From the NCBI GenBank assembly GCA_032358165.1, contig JAALGY010000036.1:992001-1056000 (forward strand): 64,000 bases of DNA, read 5' to 3'. Position numbers and translations under genes: made by a program. Positions 1 through 15,993 of the stretch are shown piece by piece. Positions within the stretch are counted from its first letter, which is position 1. Every line of letters starts with the position of its first letter. The notes beneath the pieces are model-generated. The model worked only from the letters and a program-made list of their open reading frames with translations. It had not been told where the DNA came from and did not search any database. The DNA comes from Diplosphaera chodatii (lineage: Eukaryota; Chlorophyta; Trebouxiophyceae; Prasiolales; Stichococcaceae).

Positions 1-68
1 GAATAGCAACGCTATGAAAGAACTGCAGATGTGTACGGTTAACTGGAGCTACATTCGCTCCTGTGCAG

Positions 69-1259
69 GCGGTGTGCCAACTCCTGGACTGGTCCGCACC
101 CGGCAGCAGAGCCGGGGCTGAACAGCCGCACCCGTCAGGCAGGGAACAGCATGGCGCGAATGCGAGCGGCGGCGGCGGTGGCTGGAAGCAGCAACAGGGC
201 GGGTTTGGCCCAGTTGTGAGCACGCTCGCAGCCAGCGATGCTGCAGGCGCTGACGAGGTGCCCGGCAGCTGCAAAATGCTCCTCCAATGGTCCATGTCCC
301 AGCACCTGCAGGCAGACCCTCTGGATAGGACTGCTGCTGACCTTTGTCACCCGGTCATTAGCTCAGTGGCTGGGTCAGCCACGCAGTGGACAAGGCAGAG
401 CCTGCGGCCCTCCGCAGCATGCTGTGCAGCAAGGAGCAGCAGCTTGGAGTTCCTGCCGCACCTACATCCCGCAGCTTACCTGCATGTCAGTGAAAGCAAT
501 GGCCAGATGTGCCAGGACACTGCCGCTGCAGGGCCTGTGCTGGCGGTTCCGACAGCGCATGACGCCACACAGCACTTTAAGACAACTTCTGCCTGAACTG
601 CACTGCCAGCCGTCATCACCAGCGCCAATGTGCTGTCACCTGCAGGCAGCCCCATCAGCGTTGCACGCAGCCGCGGCAGCGGACGACGTTGACGCAGCAG
701 AGGCGGCGCTCGCTGCGGGGTGTGGCGTGGACCTGCGGGATGGCGAGGGGGCGACGCCGCTGCACTGGGCAGCCGACCGCGGGTCCATGCAGGTGTGTGC
801 TGTGCCATCAAGCATGTGGCAGCCTTAGAGGGCAACAAAGCAATAGGTACCCATCAACTTGACTGATGACATGCACAGCCGGTAAAGTGCCTGAGCGTGT
901 GAGCACAGGCTTCATGGCTAGGTTTTACTGGTAAGTGAGCTTGGGGGGCTGTGATGCTGCGTGCGCAGGTGATGGCTTTGCTGATTGAGCGAGGTGCTGA
1001 CATCCACGCCCAAGACATAGATGGGCAGACGCCACTGCAGTATGCCCGACTGTGCGAGCAGGTGATACACAAGCTGCCCTTCGACTCCGTGTTCCCCACG
1101 TTGAGGTGGTCAGCTGCTGGACTGTATGCTTGGCGTGGTACTCCCTGGTTCTTGCTATCTTTTTGCTAAGCCCATGGCACCTGCCTGCACCTGCAGGTTG
1201 ACGCTGCCAGTGCACTGCTGGCGGGGGGAGCAGACGATCGATACACCACTGATTCCTAA
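69..1259 (+). CDS. Acyl-CoA-binding protein with ankyrin repeats (5' partial)
   Basis: Four exons are seen: 69-257, 646-792, 969-1061 and 1197-1259, all joined in phase 0 and ending at TAA 1257-1259. The gene starts upstream of the window, so the acyl-CoA-binding domain itself is not visible. The first exon carries a Gly/Gln-rich linker followed by FGPVVSTLA, which resembles the GPVFSTLA-type linker between the ACB domain and the ankyrin repeats in plant ACBP1/2 and animal ACBD6. The next exons give two ankyrin repeats (GEGATPLHWAADRGSMQ, then LLIERGADIHAQDIDGQTPL) and a short third one ending in ALLAGGADDRYTTDS. Family members bind long-chain acyl-CoA esters and move them between membranes; ankyrin forms are often membrane-anchored and dock partner proteins. 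An unrelated ankyrin protein is possible because the ACB domain is outside. The donor of the first exon could instead lie at 216, which is also phase 0. Confidence 0.5.
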
Positions 1260-1895
1260 GAGATAGCCACCCTGCAAAGCTGCATGTCAACTTTTTAGCA
1301 GTTGTTAGCAGCTGTCAGGTGTATGGTTGCTGGTCAGAATGCAGCAGGGAGCATCAGCTGCGGACCGCCTGGCCGTGTATCATTGCTGTGTTGGTACTGT
1401 CGTCGGATACCGGCGTGTTCTGTCCAAAGGGCTCACGCCTGATGTTTTGCTGTTGCTTCAAGCATGCACGAACTTTCTCTGCTTGACAGGCATGACTAGA
1501 GAGAGGTTGCAATTGCATGCATTCATGGCCAAGTTGCATGCACGGTGTTATATAACTGGCGGTTCAGCCCGGAACATTTCGCCACTGCTCAACGGGCATG
1601 CCCTTTGAAACGACGGCCAATCACATGCAACGGCTCTTTCGGAGGCTGAAACCCGCCCACCTCATTTGTGCTTGAAACCCGACAAGCAGTGCGTCAATGG
1701 AACTCATGAGGGCAATGCAGGCTCGTCAGATCATGCTAGTATGACTGCGAGCATAGGGGCCCCATAGCCAGGGTACAATGACCATGTAATACATGCATGG
1801 TGCAGCTAGCTGGTGCAAGCTTGCAGGCTTGAGCGGCGAGTCAATTGTGTGTCGTGTGGTTCGTTGCTTGACAGCTCTGAACTAGCGTGGCAAGC
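1260..1895. other. Spacer, no gene recognised
   Basis: This is the 3' flank of the ankyrin gene and the 5' flank of the next one. It holds open frames without conserved content and several TGCATG words around 1512-1540. I see no RNA gene. Confidence 0.5.
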
Positions 1896-3422
1896 ATGGC
1901 TGACCTGTGGAGCAGCTGCCTCGTGAGGCTGGAGAGCCTGTCACCCGCCGCCAGGCGTGGCGCAGAAGACAGCAGTCCTGAGGCTGATGTAGATAATGAC
2001 CCTTGGCAGTCTCTATGCCTTGACAGCTGTGAAATCCTGCCACTTCCAGAGCTGTGCCCAGACAAACAGCAGGTACCGGTAGCTAAGGACCCAGACACCA
2101 TGGCAGCAGCAGATCCACCAGCAGCAGCGGCAGAGCCCGTACATGCAACTATGGCTCAGCAGCAGACAAGCCAGCCAGCACGTCCTGCAGCGCAGCGGGT
2201 GCTCGCACAGCGCATGGCAGCCCACAATGCTGGTCCTGCCTCAGGTGCGCCTGGTTAGGAATGTGCTTGCTGCTGTAGCATTCTTGCACCTCAGCCACTC
2301 ATCACCTATTATACTGCGTGCATGCATGCAGGATGACTTCATATCCAGTAAGCACACACATGTGCACGCATGAGTTGCTGTGCACGCGCAGCAGGCGCTG
2401 TGGCCAAGGCGGCACCTTTCCGCGCACCTGGACAACGGCTGCAGACCATCAAGGTAGGCCTGCGGTCCTTCACCTTTGGGTGCGATACTCAACAGATGCG
2501 TGCAGTGCTGCATGGTGTACAAAACTACAGTGCGATACGATGCTCATGTGTAGCCTGGCGCCACAGGAAGTGCCTCGTGCCCGTCCGCAAGCGGCTGCTG
2601 TGATGATGACCCGGCCACTGGAGAGCATTCCAGAAGACAGCAACCTGAAGGCACCGCCAAAGGTCGTCACGGAAGAGACCAGCCAGGCTCTACGGGCTGC
2701 AGCCAGTGAGATCTCAAAGTTTCTGTGCCGAGTGAACACCAAGAACGACCTGCAGGCAGCCCAGCTCGAAAAGCTGAAGGTGCGGCTCTGCGGCCGCATA
2801 TGCTCAGGCTGAAAATGCCGCGATGGCGCCACTGCATGCACACGAGTAGTGGCGTTCGACCACTACACACCTTGCCGTCTTGTGTTGCAGCACGTTACGA
2901 GATGCATCAAGCTCTTTTTGTAAATGCACAACAGGCATATGCTGCATCGTGCTGGAGCTTTGCACCAGGCCGAACAGGATGTTCATGCAGGCTATACCGT
3001 GTGGGTCACCTGCGATGCAGGATGCCACCTTTGCTGGCCTGGACTCCCCTCGTTACATCCGTGAGGCAGAGCAGCTGGCAGAAGGGTCCCCAGACGGGCT
3101 GCCCAAGAATGTGTTGGACCGTGTCAGAAGGCACAGCGCTACTGTGCTGCAGGCTGTCGGCGGCAACCAGGTATGCAGGGCCTATTTGATCGTGATGACT
3201 GGCGTCAGACAACCTCCATAAACTCTGACTGATGAGACTTGCGCCACGCAGGTCATGCTGTATATACACAAGAGATAGCAGACAGCAGGCTGCGAGCTCC
3301 CTTGGACGATGTGCATACACATGATGGTGACGACTTTGTAAGCCGTGCAGGAAGATGACGGTCAGCAGGCACCAGCAGCACAACAGGACATCCCACGCTG
3401 GGGCAGGCGCCGACAGCGCTGA
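1896..3422 (+). CDS. Unknown protein, 5 exons, about 281 aa
   Basis: Exons 1896-2244, 2392-2453, 2567-2779, 3021-3170 and 3351-3422 join with consistent phases (1, 0, 0, 0) into one frame ending at TGA 3420-3422. The start is the first ATG, MADLWSSCLVRLES. The N-terminal third is acidic and then Ala/Gln/Pro-rich and looks disordered. The centre (EETSQALRAAASEISKFLCR and NDLQAAQLEKLK) is predicted helical or coiled coil. The tail is basic (WGRRRQR). I do not recognise a family and see no signal peptide or membrane segment. The composition would suit a cytoskeletal, kinetochore or complex-assembly subunit, but that is only an impression. A NAGNAG acceptor at 2391/2394 makes one residue uncertain. 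Confidence 0.5.
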
Positions 3423-5598
3423 ATTATTTCCGGCATTCTGGCAGGCACGACTCGCATGACTGCAGACGTGCATGCGCATGCCAGCTGCACACAGGCGTGC
3501 TATGCTACCTAAAGCAACCATTAACATGCGAATGAGCAAGTTTGTCTACCGAAGTTTGTTTTCTGGTTGGCAGTGCTAGAGTGCACTTCCGGAGCAAGCA
3601 TAGTGCCCTGCGATGTGGAGTGTGGAAGCGATCTTGCTGATGACAAGGGCTACAACATCGAGGTGCTTACTGATATGAGCCCTGCAGGCGGTGGAAAGTA
3701 ACCGCAGCTGCATCTCAGATCAAGCTAAAACATGAGCAGCGCAGAGCAAGCAGCACTTGGAGCGCAGACCGATGCACCTGATACTATCAGACAGGAGGTA
3801 GTCCCTTCGCTTTCTCGTCAAGGCTGATGCTTGCAAACGTCGTGTCTTTGTAATACATGCTTCAGCCGTCTACAATGATGACATGTCTAAAATCAGTCAC
3901 ATGAACCATGCTGGGTGTTTCGCATGCATGCACTCCTCATCGCCTTTGTCCTCGGCCAGCGGTAGGTGTGCAGAGGTAACGAACATGCCTCCAGCCTACG
4001 GTCTGTTATGCGGATCAAAGGTGGGCATGCAGATGCCATGTCCATTCGCTTGTCCACTGCAGCACACAACACATAAACCAAGCAGCAGTGCACCCGAGGA
4101 CCAGCACATGCTGCAAGTCCACACGGCTGGTCCAGATCAGACCGACACATAGAGCAGCCTTGCACTGCATGTGCTCACCGGCACCAAATCAAGTACAGCG
4201 CAGTAGCCAGCTATTGCCTCGTCTCCATTACTGCCTGCCGCACATCGTATCACGCCGTGAGTGGCATGCTTGTTGTCCGCACACCGCACGCTGCCATGCT
4301 GGGTCGTCACCCAAACCGGATGTCGTTGGGGTTCAGTACTCTCAGGTGCGGTCCGCAGCAGCGGCAGGTGGAGGTGCCAGGTCGGGTGGTCGTATCCGTT
4401 AGGCACACATATGGCCCAAAGCAGTCTGCATTGCATGAGTCGTTAATAATTATGCCGTCTGCATGCCATCTGCATCCCTGTAGACCCCAGTCATGTAATC
4501 CGGCTGTGCAAGGCCAGCAGTCATGGCCACTGATGTTACAGCATCTGTGCTGCCTGAAGATAACGCAACACAGGCAAACTGCGTGGATGGTGTGAAGGTT
4601 CATCAGACAGCAGTGGGAAGCAGCGCACCCAAGTCGGCACTGCAGATCCTGTTCTCGGCGAGGCTGCAGCCGCTGACAGGGTCACACAGCAGGTCCGCAC
4701 CTGCAGCAGTGTGGCGCAGACACCTGGATGAATGGTGATTACATGTCACAGCGCAGCATGGCAGACATGTATGGCTGCGCCATGCGTTGCCACTGCACTG
4801 CAGGTGTGACGCTCGCTCAGGCAAGCGCACTTCTGCAGTCGGCGTCAGAGCCGCAGCTGCTCCCAAGCGGCACCTGCACACATCGATGGAGATGCACAGG
4901 CAATCGATGGATATGCACAGGCAGAATTGATTCGATGTGGTCAGCAGGTCCAAGTGTATGTAGAGGTTAGCCCAGTCACGGCAGCTAGATGGAAAATGAA
5001 CGGTGCGCCACGAGCCACAACTATGGCAGAGACAGCTTATACGCACGCCAAAGCGCAATGGAAACTATGCCGGGAGCACATTGCAGCGTCTTGTCACCGC
5101 AAGGTTGGGCTGAATGAAGGCCAGCTCGTGCTTAGCAGTCGACGGCACGGCGAGGCTCGATACAGCCAGTGCAGCCAGCACCCCTGCAGCAGCGGCGCGC
5201 AGCGACAGGCGTCTCATCACGACAGGCTCTCTTGTTGGTTTTGCTGACTGTTTGTATTGTCAACGAGAGCGGCGCTCGCACGTCCAAGGCGTCGCTCTGC
5301 ATGCGCAGTTCTGTGTGTGTGATGTTGCATTAAGCTGACTGCGGCTAAAACCCTACCGCCAGGCCTCGTCGACGTGCTGCTCGCAAGGTCGCACCACAGT
5401 CGCAGCTGCATCCTGATCGACCACAAAACAAGTTGCGATAGATCGTCAAAGCTCATGAGAAGCACCGCGGTCGCTTGAAAGGTGCATCTGGACTTACATT
5501 GGTCCAGGCCATGCATCGGTCCACACTGCTGCTCTCGGAAGGTTTATTGACACACAAGTGCATGCACTGCGCGCGGCTGATCAGACGGCCGCAGCTGC
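3423..5598. other. Gene-poor stretch with possible stray exons
   Basis: Nothing here can be assigned with confidence. Positions about 3574-3702 hold an open segment without ATG (contains SIVPCDVECGSDLADDKGYN) that could be an exon of an unrecognised gene. Positions 4523-4690 hold an ATG-started open segment (MATDVTASVLPEDNATQ) followed by a possible donor, which might be an upstream exon of the lysyl-tRNA synthetase relic. A short tandem repeat lies at 4882-4923. Confidence 0.5.
4882..4923. repeat. Two-copy 21-base tandem repeat
   Basis: Two adjacent 21-base units (4882-4902 and 4903-4923) differ at one base; each begins ATCGATGGA and ends ATGCACAGGCA. No function is apparent. It lies in a non-coding stretch upstream of the lysyl-tRNA synthetase relic. 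Confidence 0.5.
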
Positions 5599-9432
<3,834 letters not shown>

Positions 9433-11178
9433 GTGCGGATCGTGTTGCACTCCGCGGCCGCGGACACCGCCAGGTGCACCAGGACGACCGCTTCATGCTG
9501 CCAGCCGTGCAAGAATGCAGCCAACATGAGGGGGCACCAGCAAGCGTACGCTCAACCCTACAAACGTGGCTACAGATCGTGCAGGCTGCTCAGAGGACAA
9601 GGCACAGTCGGGTGAGGATGCGGCGCCGGCGCTGGAGCCAAGCTGCCGAGGAGGCCTATGAGGAAAGGGGGTCAGCTGCGAAATGCCGCCTGCACCTTTG
9701 CCGCGCAATCCCTTTGCTCTGCTGGCCATGGTGCTGCAGCGGCCTGCGCATGTGTCCAAGCTGAGGGTTTGACACATGAACAGCCTCTGGTGACGCCCGC
9801 CGTGTGCGGCTGCGCCAGCAACCGCATGTTGTACAGAGCGGGCAGCAGTGGACAGCTGGCATACGCGTGGGGCAGACGGCAGTGGCACCGGCGGCATCGG
9901 CAATGACGACTGCTGCAGTGGTATTGGGACACTCCAAGAGCGCTGCTGGCCCTGCCGTCCTCTTGCCAGGCGTGTTCCCGTTCTGTAAAGGGCATTGAGG
10001 TGTACCCCTGCAAGAGGTGCGTCACATGTCCAACAGCATCATCCCAACACAGGGTCCACCCGGGAGTGTCCTAGGAGCGTGCTCGGGTGCATTGTCAGCT
10101 GGCACACCTGTGTTGGGCCATCGGCCACTGGCATGTCATGCGCTGTATTGATGCCATCAGCTATGAGTTGCCGTGGCACGCCTGGCAGGGGTCCTGCAGC
10201 AGGCTGCACCCGCCCCAGCAGCTAGGAAGTCTCAACGTGCGACCGCTGTAAAGACGGTAGAGACAAGGCATGAAGACGGAGATATACTCGTTGCTGGCCG
10301 GCAATCATGCAAAGCAAACCTTGAATCATCAGGAACAGCAGAGGCGCCAACGCCTCCCGACAAGCTGTAGTATAACAGCACGAGACCTGATCACTGAGGA
10401 CAGGGTGTCCGGATGACTGGCAGTAGACACTGAGCGGACTTTAGTAAATTAAGGAATACCCTTCACTGACAGGCAGCATGGTATGTGTCGTGCATCCTGC
10501 TCGTTGGATATGAATATTACGAGGACTTTTTAGTTTGTCACCATGAACACCAATAGTCCATCCGATATTATGGAGTTTACAATCATATCATGTTTTTCTG
10601 ATGCTGACAGCTGGCGGGCGACGCGGCAGGTGGCAGCGAAGTTGTAGAATCACAGCCGATTTCACTGTCCCAGGTTACAGTACAACCTCAGCACCGTGGC
10701 AGATGCGGGTTTCCTTGCTGCCCCAACGTGTTCTGGTCTTGAGAGCCTAACAGGTGAGGGCGTCGAGCCAGGGTAGGGCGAAGTAATCAGGCTGTCCGGG
10801 TCCATGTGACTGGCCAATCTGCACAGCTGCAGTACAGATCAACATCGGTACCCCAGATATGCCAGATGCTTCGACGTGCCTGATCAACTTGCAACCTGCA
10901 CAACCATTCTCATTCGCCAGTGAACACCTGGTAGGCGGAAGCTTGCTTTCGTACAGAATCTTGCTTAGGCAAACCCTCACACACGCACCGGATCTGTTGT
11001 CTCACGGAATGCTTTACTTCACGGCCACACTTGCTGCCTTGCACCTACAAATGCATTCACAAGAAGAAGCCGTCTCTCACTCCATAGTGATCCCGTGCTA
11101 CAGCACTTCCGTACAGTCGTCAACGGCGATAACGCTTGCGATCGGTGCAGCACAGTCGCCGGCTGAAGATATTTCCCG
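9433..11178. other. LysRS tail relics, then spacer
   Basis: Up to about 9990 there are scattered open segments that may be remains of the LysRS 3' end (HQDDRFMLPAV at about 9475-9507; GTGGIG at about 9884-9901). From about 10000 to 11178 I recognise no gene. This part includes the upstream region of the SBP-box gene, an A/T-richer patch around 10440-10610, and no clear TATA box. Confidence 0.5.
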
Positions 11179-14100
11179 ATGGCGGAAAGAACCTCCAGCC
11201 TTTTGCAGTGTGCAGTGGATCCACTGGAGCAGCAGCAGCAGCACGGTCCAATTGAGGCTGCCACAGCAGAGCAGCATCTGGGTGCAGCAGCCGCCGGCAC
11301 AGTGGCGCAGCAGCTTCAGCCTGCTGCTGATCATCATGATGATCGCGGTCAGACGGACAAACCCCTGGTTCCTTCTGGAATGTGCAGGGTGAGAACCGAT
11401 TCCCTCATGCCAACCGGCTACTTGGACTGCAGCCTTCCGACACAGCCATAAGCAAGTCTTGCTGCCTGACCTCCTTCCAGGTCCCCCACTGCGGCACGAG
11501 CCTCAAGTGCGAGGCGAACTTCTATCGGCGATCCCGCTGCTGCAAGCTTCACGCCACGGCTGACGAGGTGAGAATGGAAAGAATGGCAGCTGGCGACCTG
11601 CATGCACACATGCTTCCAGCCGCTGCGCTTACCATGCGTGTGTGATCTGCCTGAGATCCCAGGTCAATTCCAGCGAGGTCATCATAGGGCACACTTGTCT
11701 TTACAGTAACCATCATCAGCTGCTGTACCTGCATGGACACGCTTGTGACACATTGCAGGTGCAGATGCTGGGAACGATGCAGCGCTTCTGCCAGCAATGC
11801 TGCCGCTTTCATGAGCTTGCGGCATTTGATGGCACGAAGAGGTCCGGCTCCATGGAAGGCAACTCAAACGATTGCCTGCTTGCTTTGCCACGGAATCAGA
11901 GCAGTACCAGCTCTCTTGTGCGTCTTGTTTCGGACACAACAGTGCATCTTGTTTTGGACACAGCAGGTTGGAAACCTCCTGTGTAAACACTGCAGATCCT
12001 GTCGCACACGGCTTGTGGTCCACAAGGAAATGCAGCGGAAGCGATGGCTGGCACTGCGCGACAGATATGCAGCAGACCTGCAGGCAGACAGCACGGCACA
12101 ACAGCCGCCAAGCTCAGCTGTGCAATTGTCAGCAGGACCAACAGCAGCACAGCCCACACGACGCTCATTTCGATACACAAGCATGAAGCGACCAAGAGCC
12201 AGCACAGAGCCAGCTGCAGCACCCATGCTCCAGCCCAAGGCAGGTGAGGCGCCTTCAGGCAGACTCCCACCAAAAACGTATGTTTGAGCAGTGACATCTG
12301 CACCGTGCATGTCACAAGCCTCCTGCCTTTACCGCCGGCTCCTCGAGCAATGCACATGGACGCAGCCACCACCTCATCAGAGTTGCAGCCCATTAACTGC
12401 AGACGGCAGCGCACGCCGACTGCGCCGACTGCAGAAGCAGATCGGCGTGACTACGGATGCCAGGCTGCAGCGTCCCGGCAATGCGACAGCTGGGCCTGGG
12501 GAGCTGCCGGCCGATGTGACGCGCTTCCGGCGCTGCTCGTCCATGGGTGACCTCGAAGTAAGTAGGGAGATGTCCTGTTGCATCGCTTGTGATGCGTGTT
12601 GGTCCTTGCTTGTGGTACACCAGGCATGCAGCACAGTGGGCGAGGATCATGCATGCCACGCAGTGAGACATCTCAGTGCATTTATCAGCCTGGGGAACTG
12701 TTGACCAGCAATCGGTGCCGAGTGTGCTGAGTGTAATCAGCACCGAGAACAGTCTCCTCATGCCGAGGGCTACGTTTGCCACACAGGTGCCGTGGCTACG
12801 TGATGCCTTCCAGCGAGATGTGGACAAGAATGCGGTATTTGGACGGGTGGACGCAGATGTGCTGGAAGTGAGACCACACGCTGGAAGCCGAAACACCAGT
12901 CATGCCACAGTTGCTGTGCTTCACCCTCAGATGCAATCTGAGCCTTGCAGCAAGAAGCATACTACTTGTCAGACAGCAATCCCAGCATGACCCAGCAAAG
13001 GCAGCAGACTCAGGCTGTTCACTGCCCATGTTGCAGCCCTTTCGGAAGCTGACACTGAGCCTGCTGTGCAGTGTTCTGGTCTCAACGGGATCCGTGTTCA
13101 TCTGCCGCAGAGCATGCAGCAGCGGCAGGAGCACACAGCGTACAAAGCCCTGAAAGCAGCGCAACCCAAGGTGTTGCTGACCTCACGGTACTTGATCACT
13201 GTCAGACAGAGAAGAGTCCCCTGCACGTTGGCCCCCAGTGCCTTGGCATCTGCCTATGTTCTGTGACAAGTGCGCGGAAGTTTCATGTGCAGGCTCCCAA
13301 CTAAAAACTGAATATCGTTCTACGCACTTGTGTACGCTCGTAGGCCTGGGCGACCCTGCAACACTCAGCAGGAGATATGACGCACCCGGCTGAAGCATGG
13401 CAGCTGTTCCACGACCAGATTGAGGACGACCTGCTGGCGCCTGGGGTCAACGATGAGCCGCCAGACACTGCTGTTAGCTGCTGCTACGATGCTACTTCAG
13501 TGAACCACCGTCCAACTGCAAGCCAAAGGGCGCCAGCTGCCGGCATAATGCAGCAGCGTGCAGCTGTGATGGTCCCTGCACCCTTCTGGCGCCAGGAATG
13601 CCAGGCAAGCCCTTTCATAAAGACTCTGCCAGCCTCGTGTTGTGCTCACTTCTGGTGAGCAGGGGTCGTACGCACCTGCGGTTGTGCATTTGAGTCTGGC
13701 GGGATGCTGCTTTCAGAGGCGTACAAGTCGTCAGTATGTCTCTGCGCTTCTAGTTTGGTCAACAGCCCTGGCTTGATATACAGAGAAGGGTAGAGTAGGG
13801 CATCTTATTTCATCCAGTGCTCTTCGTGCAGGCATCAATGACGGCGGCAGACGCCAAGCAAGGCGTCAGGATGGTATTCCTGGACAAAGTCCTGTCCTCG
13901 CTGGGACTGTACGATGAGGAGGAAGCCTGCTTGTTCGCCATGCAGGTGACACCTCCCTCGCTTGTACTACACCAGGAATCAGCACCGACATGAAAAGCAT
14001 CACGCTTTGTCGCACTGGAGCAAACCACGGTATCTGCCCCGTGCGGACCAGTGTTTCGGTGCACGCCTGCATTCTTCGTGAAAATTGCAAGGGCGAGGCC

Positions 14101-14616
14101 ATTAGACGCAGATGGTCTGATGTGCGTGGAGTGGGTGTTGTCGCAGCAAGCTGATGCCATGCGCATCTTTATGTGCACTGTGCCCTGCTTCCCTGCAAAC
14201 CCCTGCAAACCCAAACAAGCACACTGTATCTGCACTGGCAGGCGCCAGACTCCCTATGGGAAGCGCAGCAGCTAATGGGCGCACTCATAGACCCTGAAGC
14301 CCGGCCACTGTACAGCTACATCTTTGGCAGAGCCCTGCCACATTCTCAGCATGCCAGCTTCTGGTGTGCATCGGAGGTGGTGCATCCGAGTCCGAGTGTC
14401 TTGCTTTGGGAGCCACTCTGCAGCAGGTGCACAGTTGACCTGCCGCTGGACTTCTTGAACTCAGTGAACGTAGTCACATTACATGCTCCCCAAGGACCAC
14501 GGTATCAAACTCTTCTCATTCCATCTCACGATCCTCAGTGTCGTACTGGCAGCTGCCAAAATGTGGAGTCGCCACGGCAATGTAGAACCCTTCCATTGAA
14601 TGTGCTGCATGTGTAG
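11179..14616 (+). CDS. SBP-box (squamosa-promoter-binding) transcription factor
   Basis: Exons 11179-11388, 11481-11567, 11759-11841, 11996-12243, 12403-12557, 12787-12867, 13072-13170, 13344-13472, 13832-13945 and 14242 onward join with matching phases. The protein starts MAERTSSLLQC. The SBP domain spans about residues 68-145. Zinc site 1 is C-x4-C-x16-C-x2-H (from CRVPHCGTSL to CKLH). Zinc site 2 is C-x2-C-x3-H-x11-C (FCQQCCRFHELAAFDGTKRS, then Cys). A basic nuclear signal overlaps the second site (KRSCRTRLVVHKEMQRKR). Plant and algal SBP proteins bind GTAC-core DNA; in Chlamydomonas CRR1 controls copper and hypoxia genes. After the domain comes a Gln/Pro/Ala-rich segment, then unfamiliar but open exons (WQLFHDQIEDDLLAP; VFLDKVLSSLGLYDEEEACL) as far as a stop at 14614-14616. 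The last two exons are less certain and could belong to another gene. Confidence 0.5.
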
Positions 14617-15993
14617 ACGACCCCTGCACATGTGCTCAATGCAGGCGCTTCTCATCGCAGTCGGCACCTGCTGCTGGTTGAGACTTTGAGCAGGGTGCAT
14701 GGCGGTTGGTTCGCAGGTCTTAACCCTGCAATAATACCACATTAGTAAGGTGCAGTTCGCTTTACAGCTGGAGTACAGATGTATGGCGACACCATGTTGC
14801 TGCTGTTGTTACAGGCTACCGATGTTGCAGCGCGCCTGACGTGGACCCCACACCGACATGTTGGTTTCTTCTTCCACATCTATCCATCACAAGCGTCTAG
14901 CTGAGCATCTGTCTGTAAGTTGCTGGACCGACACATGTAGGCTGCCAGATGCAATGTCAGTTGGGCGTCATACAGTTTTGGATGATCTGTATATGTGGCC
15001 AGTGATATTGCTGTTCGCGGGTACTTTTATGGTTGTCTGTCTGTATGCTGTGGCTGTGGCAGAGTATAGACTTGAGAAAAAAGAGTGTTTGGTTCATGTC
15101 TTCACTGTCTCTGGTATGGTAGATTCCGATGTCGTGCACGGACGAGGAACCGAACAGTAAAGCATCGAAGCGACCCGCAACTGTCTGACAGTTGATTCCA
15201 ACAACTGATGGAAATCTTGGCAATACGGCATCCATGCCAAACCCTGCAACCGTGTATCGCACACACAGAGCTTCAACCCTGCAACAGCGAGGCCTACCTG
15301 CCTGGTCCTATATTGATTGGGTATATGTCTTTCGGACCCCTTCAAAACTCATTCGATGCTGTTCCTGATGCTTTGCAGATAAACTGCAGATGTCATAATG
15401 TCCGAGATACCAGCATAGCAGCCGCCACCAAACCAGCCCGCAAACTCTGAGTAGTGCAAAACAGTTCACCAACAGTCTTATGTGCACTTGCGCAGTGACG
15501 CATAGCACTCGACCTCATACAAAGCGGCAGCGTGAAGACACTAGTAGTACATTTGAGTCCCTGAATGCTGCAGCCTTAAGCCACTGACTGAATTGTGTTG
15601 GATTGCCCCGATGACCCGCAACCAAACCCGTTGAGAAGCAACCTCACCCACTGCGTGGTGTCGTCAAACAAACATCAACAGATGTGAGCATGGCAGAAAC
15701 GCATCCCCACTGAGTAGCCCTTAACACTGCAGCGTAATTCCAGCTCACTGCGGAGCATGGCACCCTCGTGTTGCTCCAGGTGAGTTCATCACAACTGGCA
15801 TCTCCTCCACTTGCTGCCCCGACGCCTTTACATCTAAGCTGAGATTCACTGACATGGTGCATACCACGGCAGCCGCGGTAGATGGCCAACGCTTGGCAAC
15901 ATCACTGTGTCCACTGCACAGCCATCCCCTGCGATTGACACATGTAACGAGGCTGTCAGCAGATGGTGAGATATGTATGTGTTGCACCTACCA
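14617..15993. other. Spacer, no gene recognised
   Basis: This lies between the 3' ends of the SBP gene (+) and the TIFY/GATA gene (-). It contains open frames with no conserved content; composition is closer to 50% G+C than the exons nearby. I see nothing functional. Confidence 0.5.
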
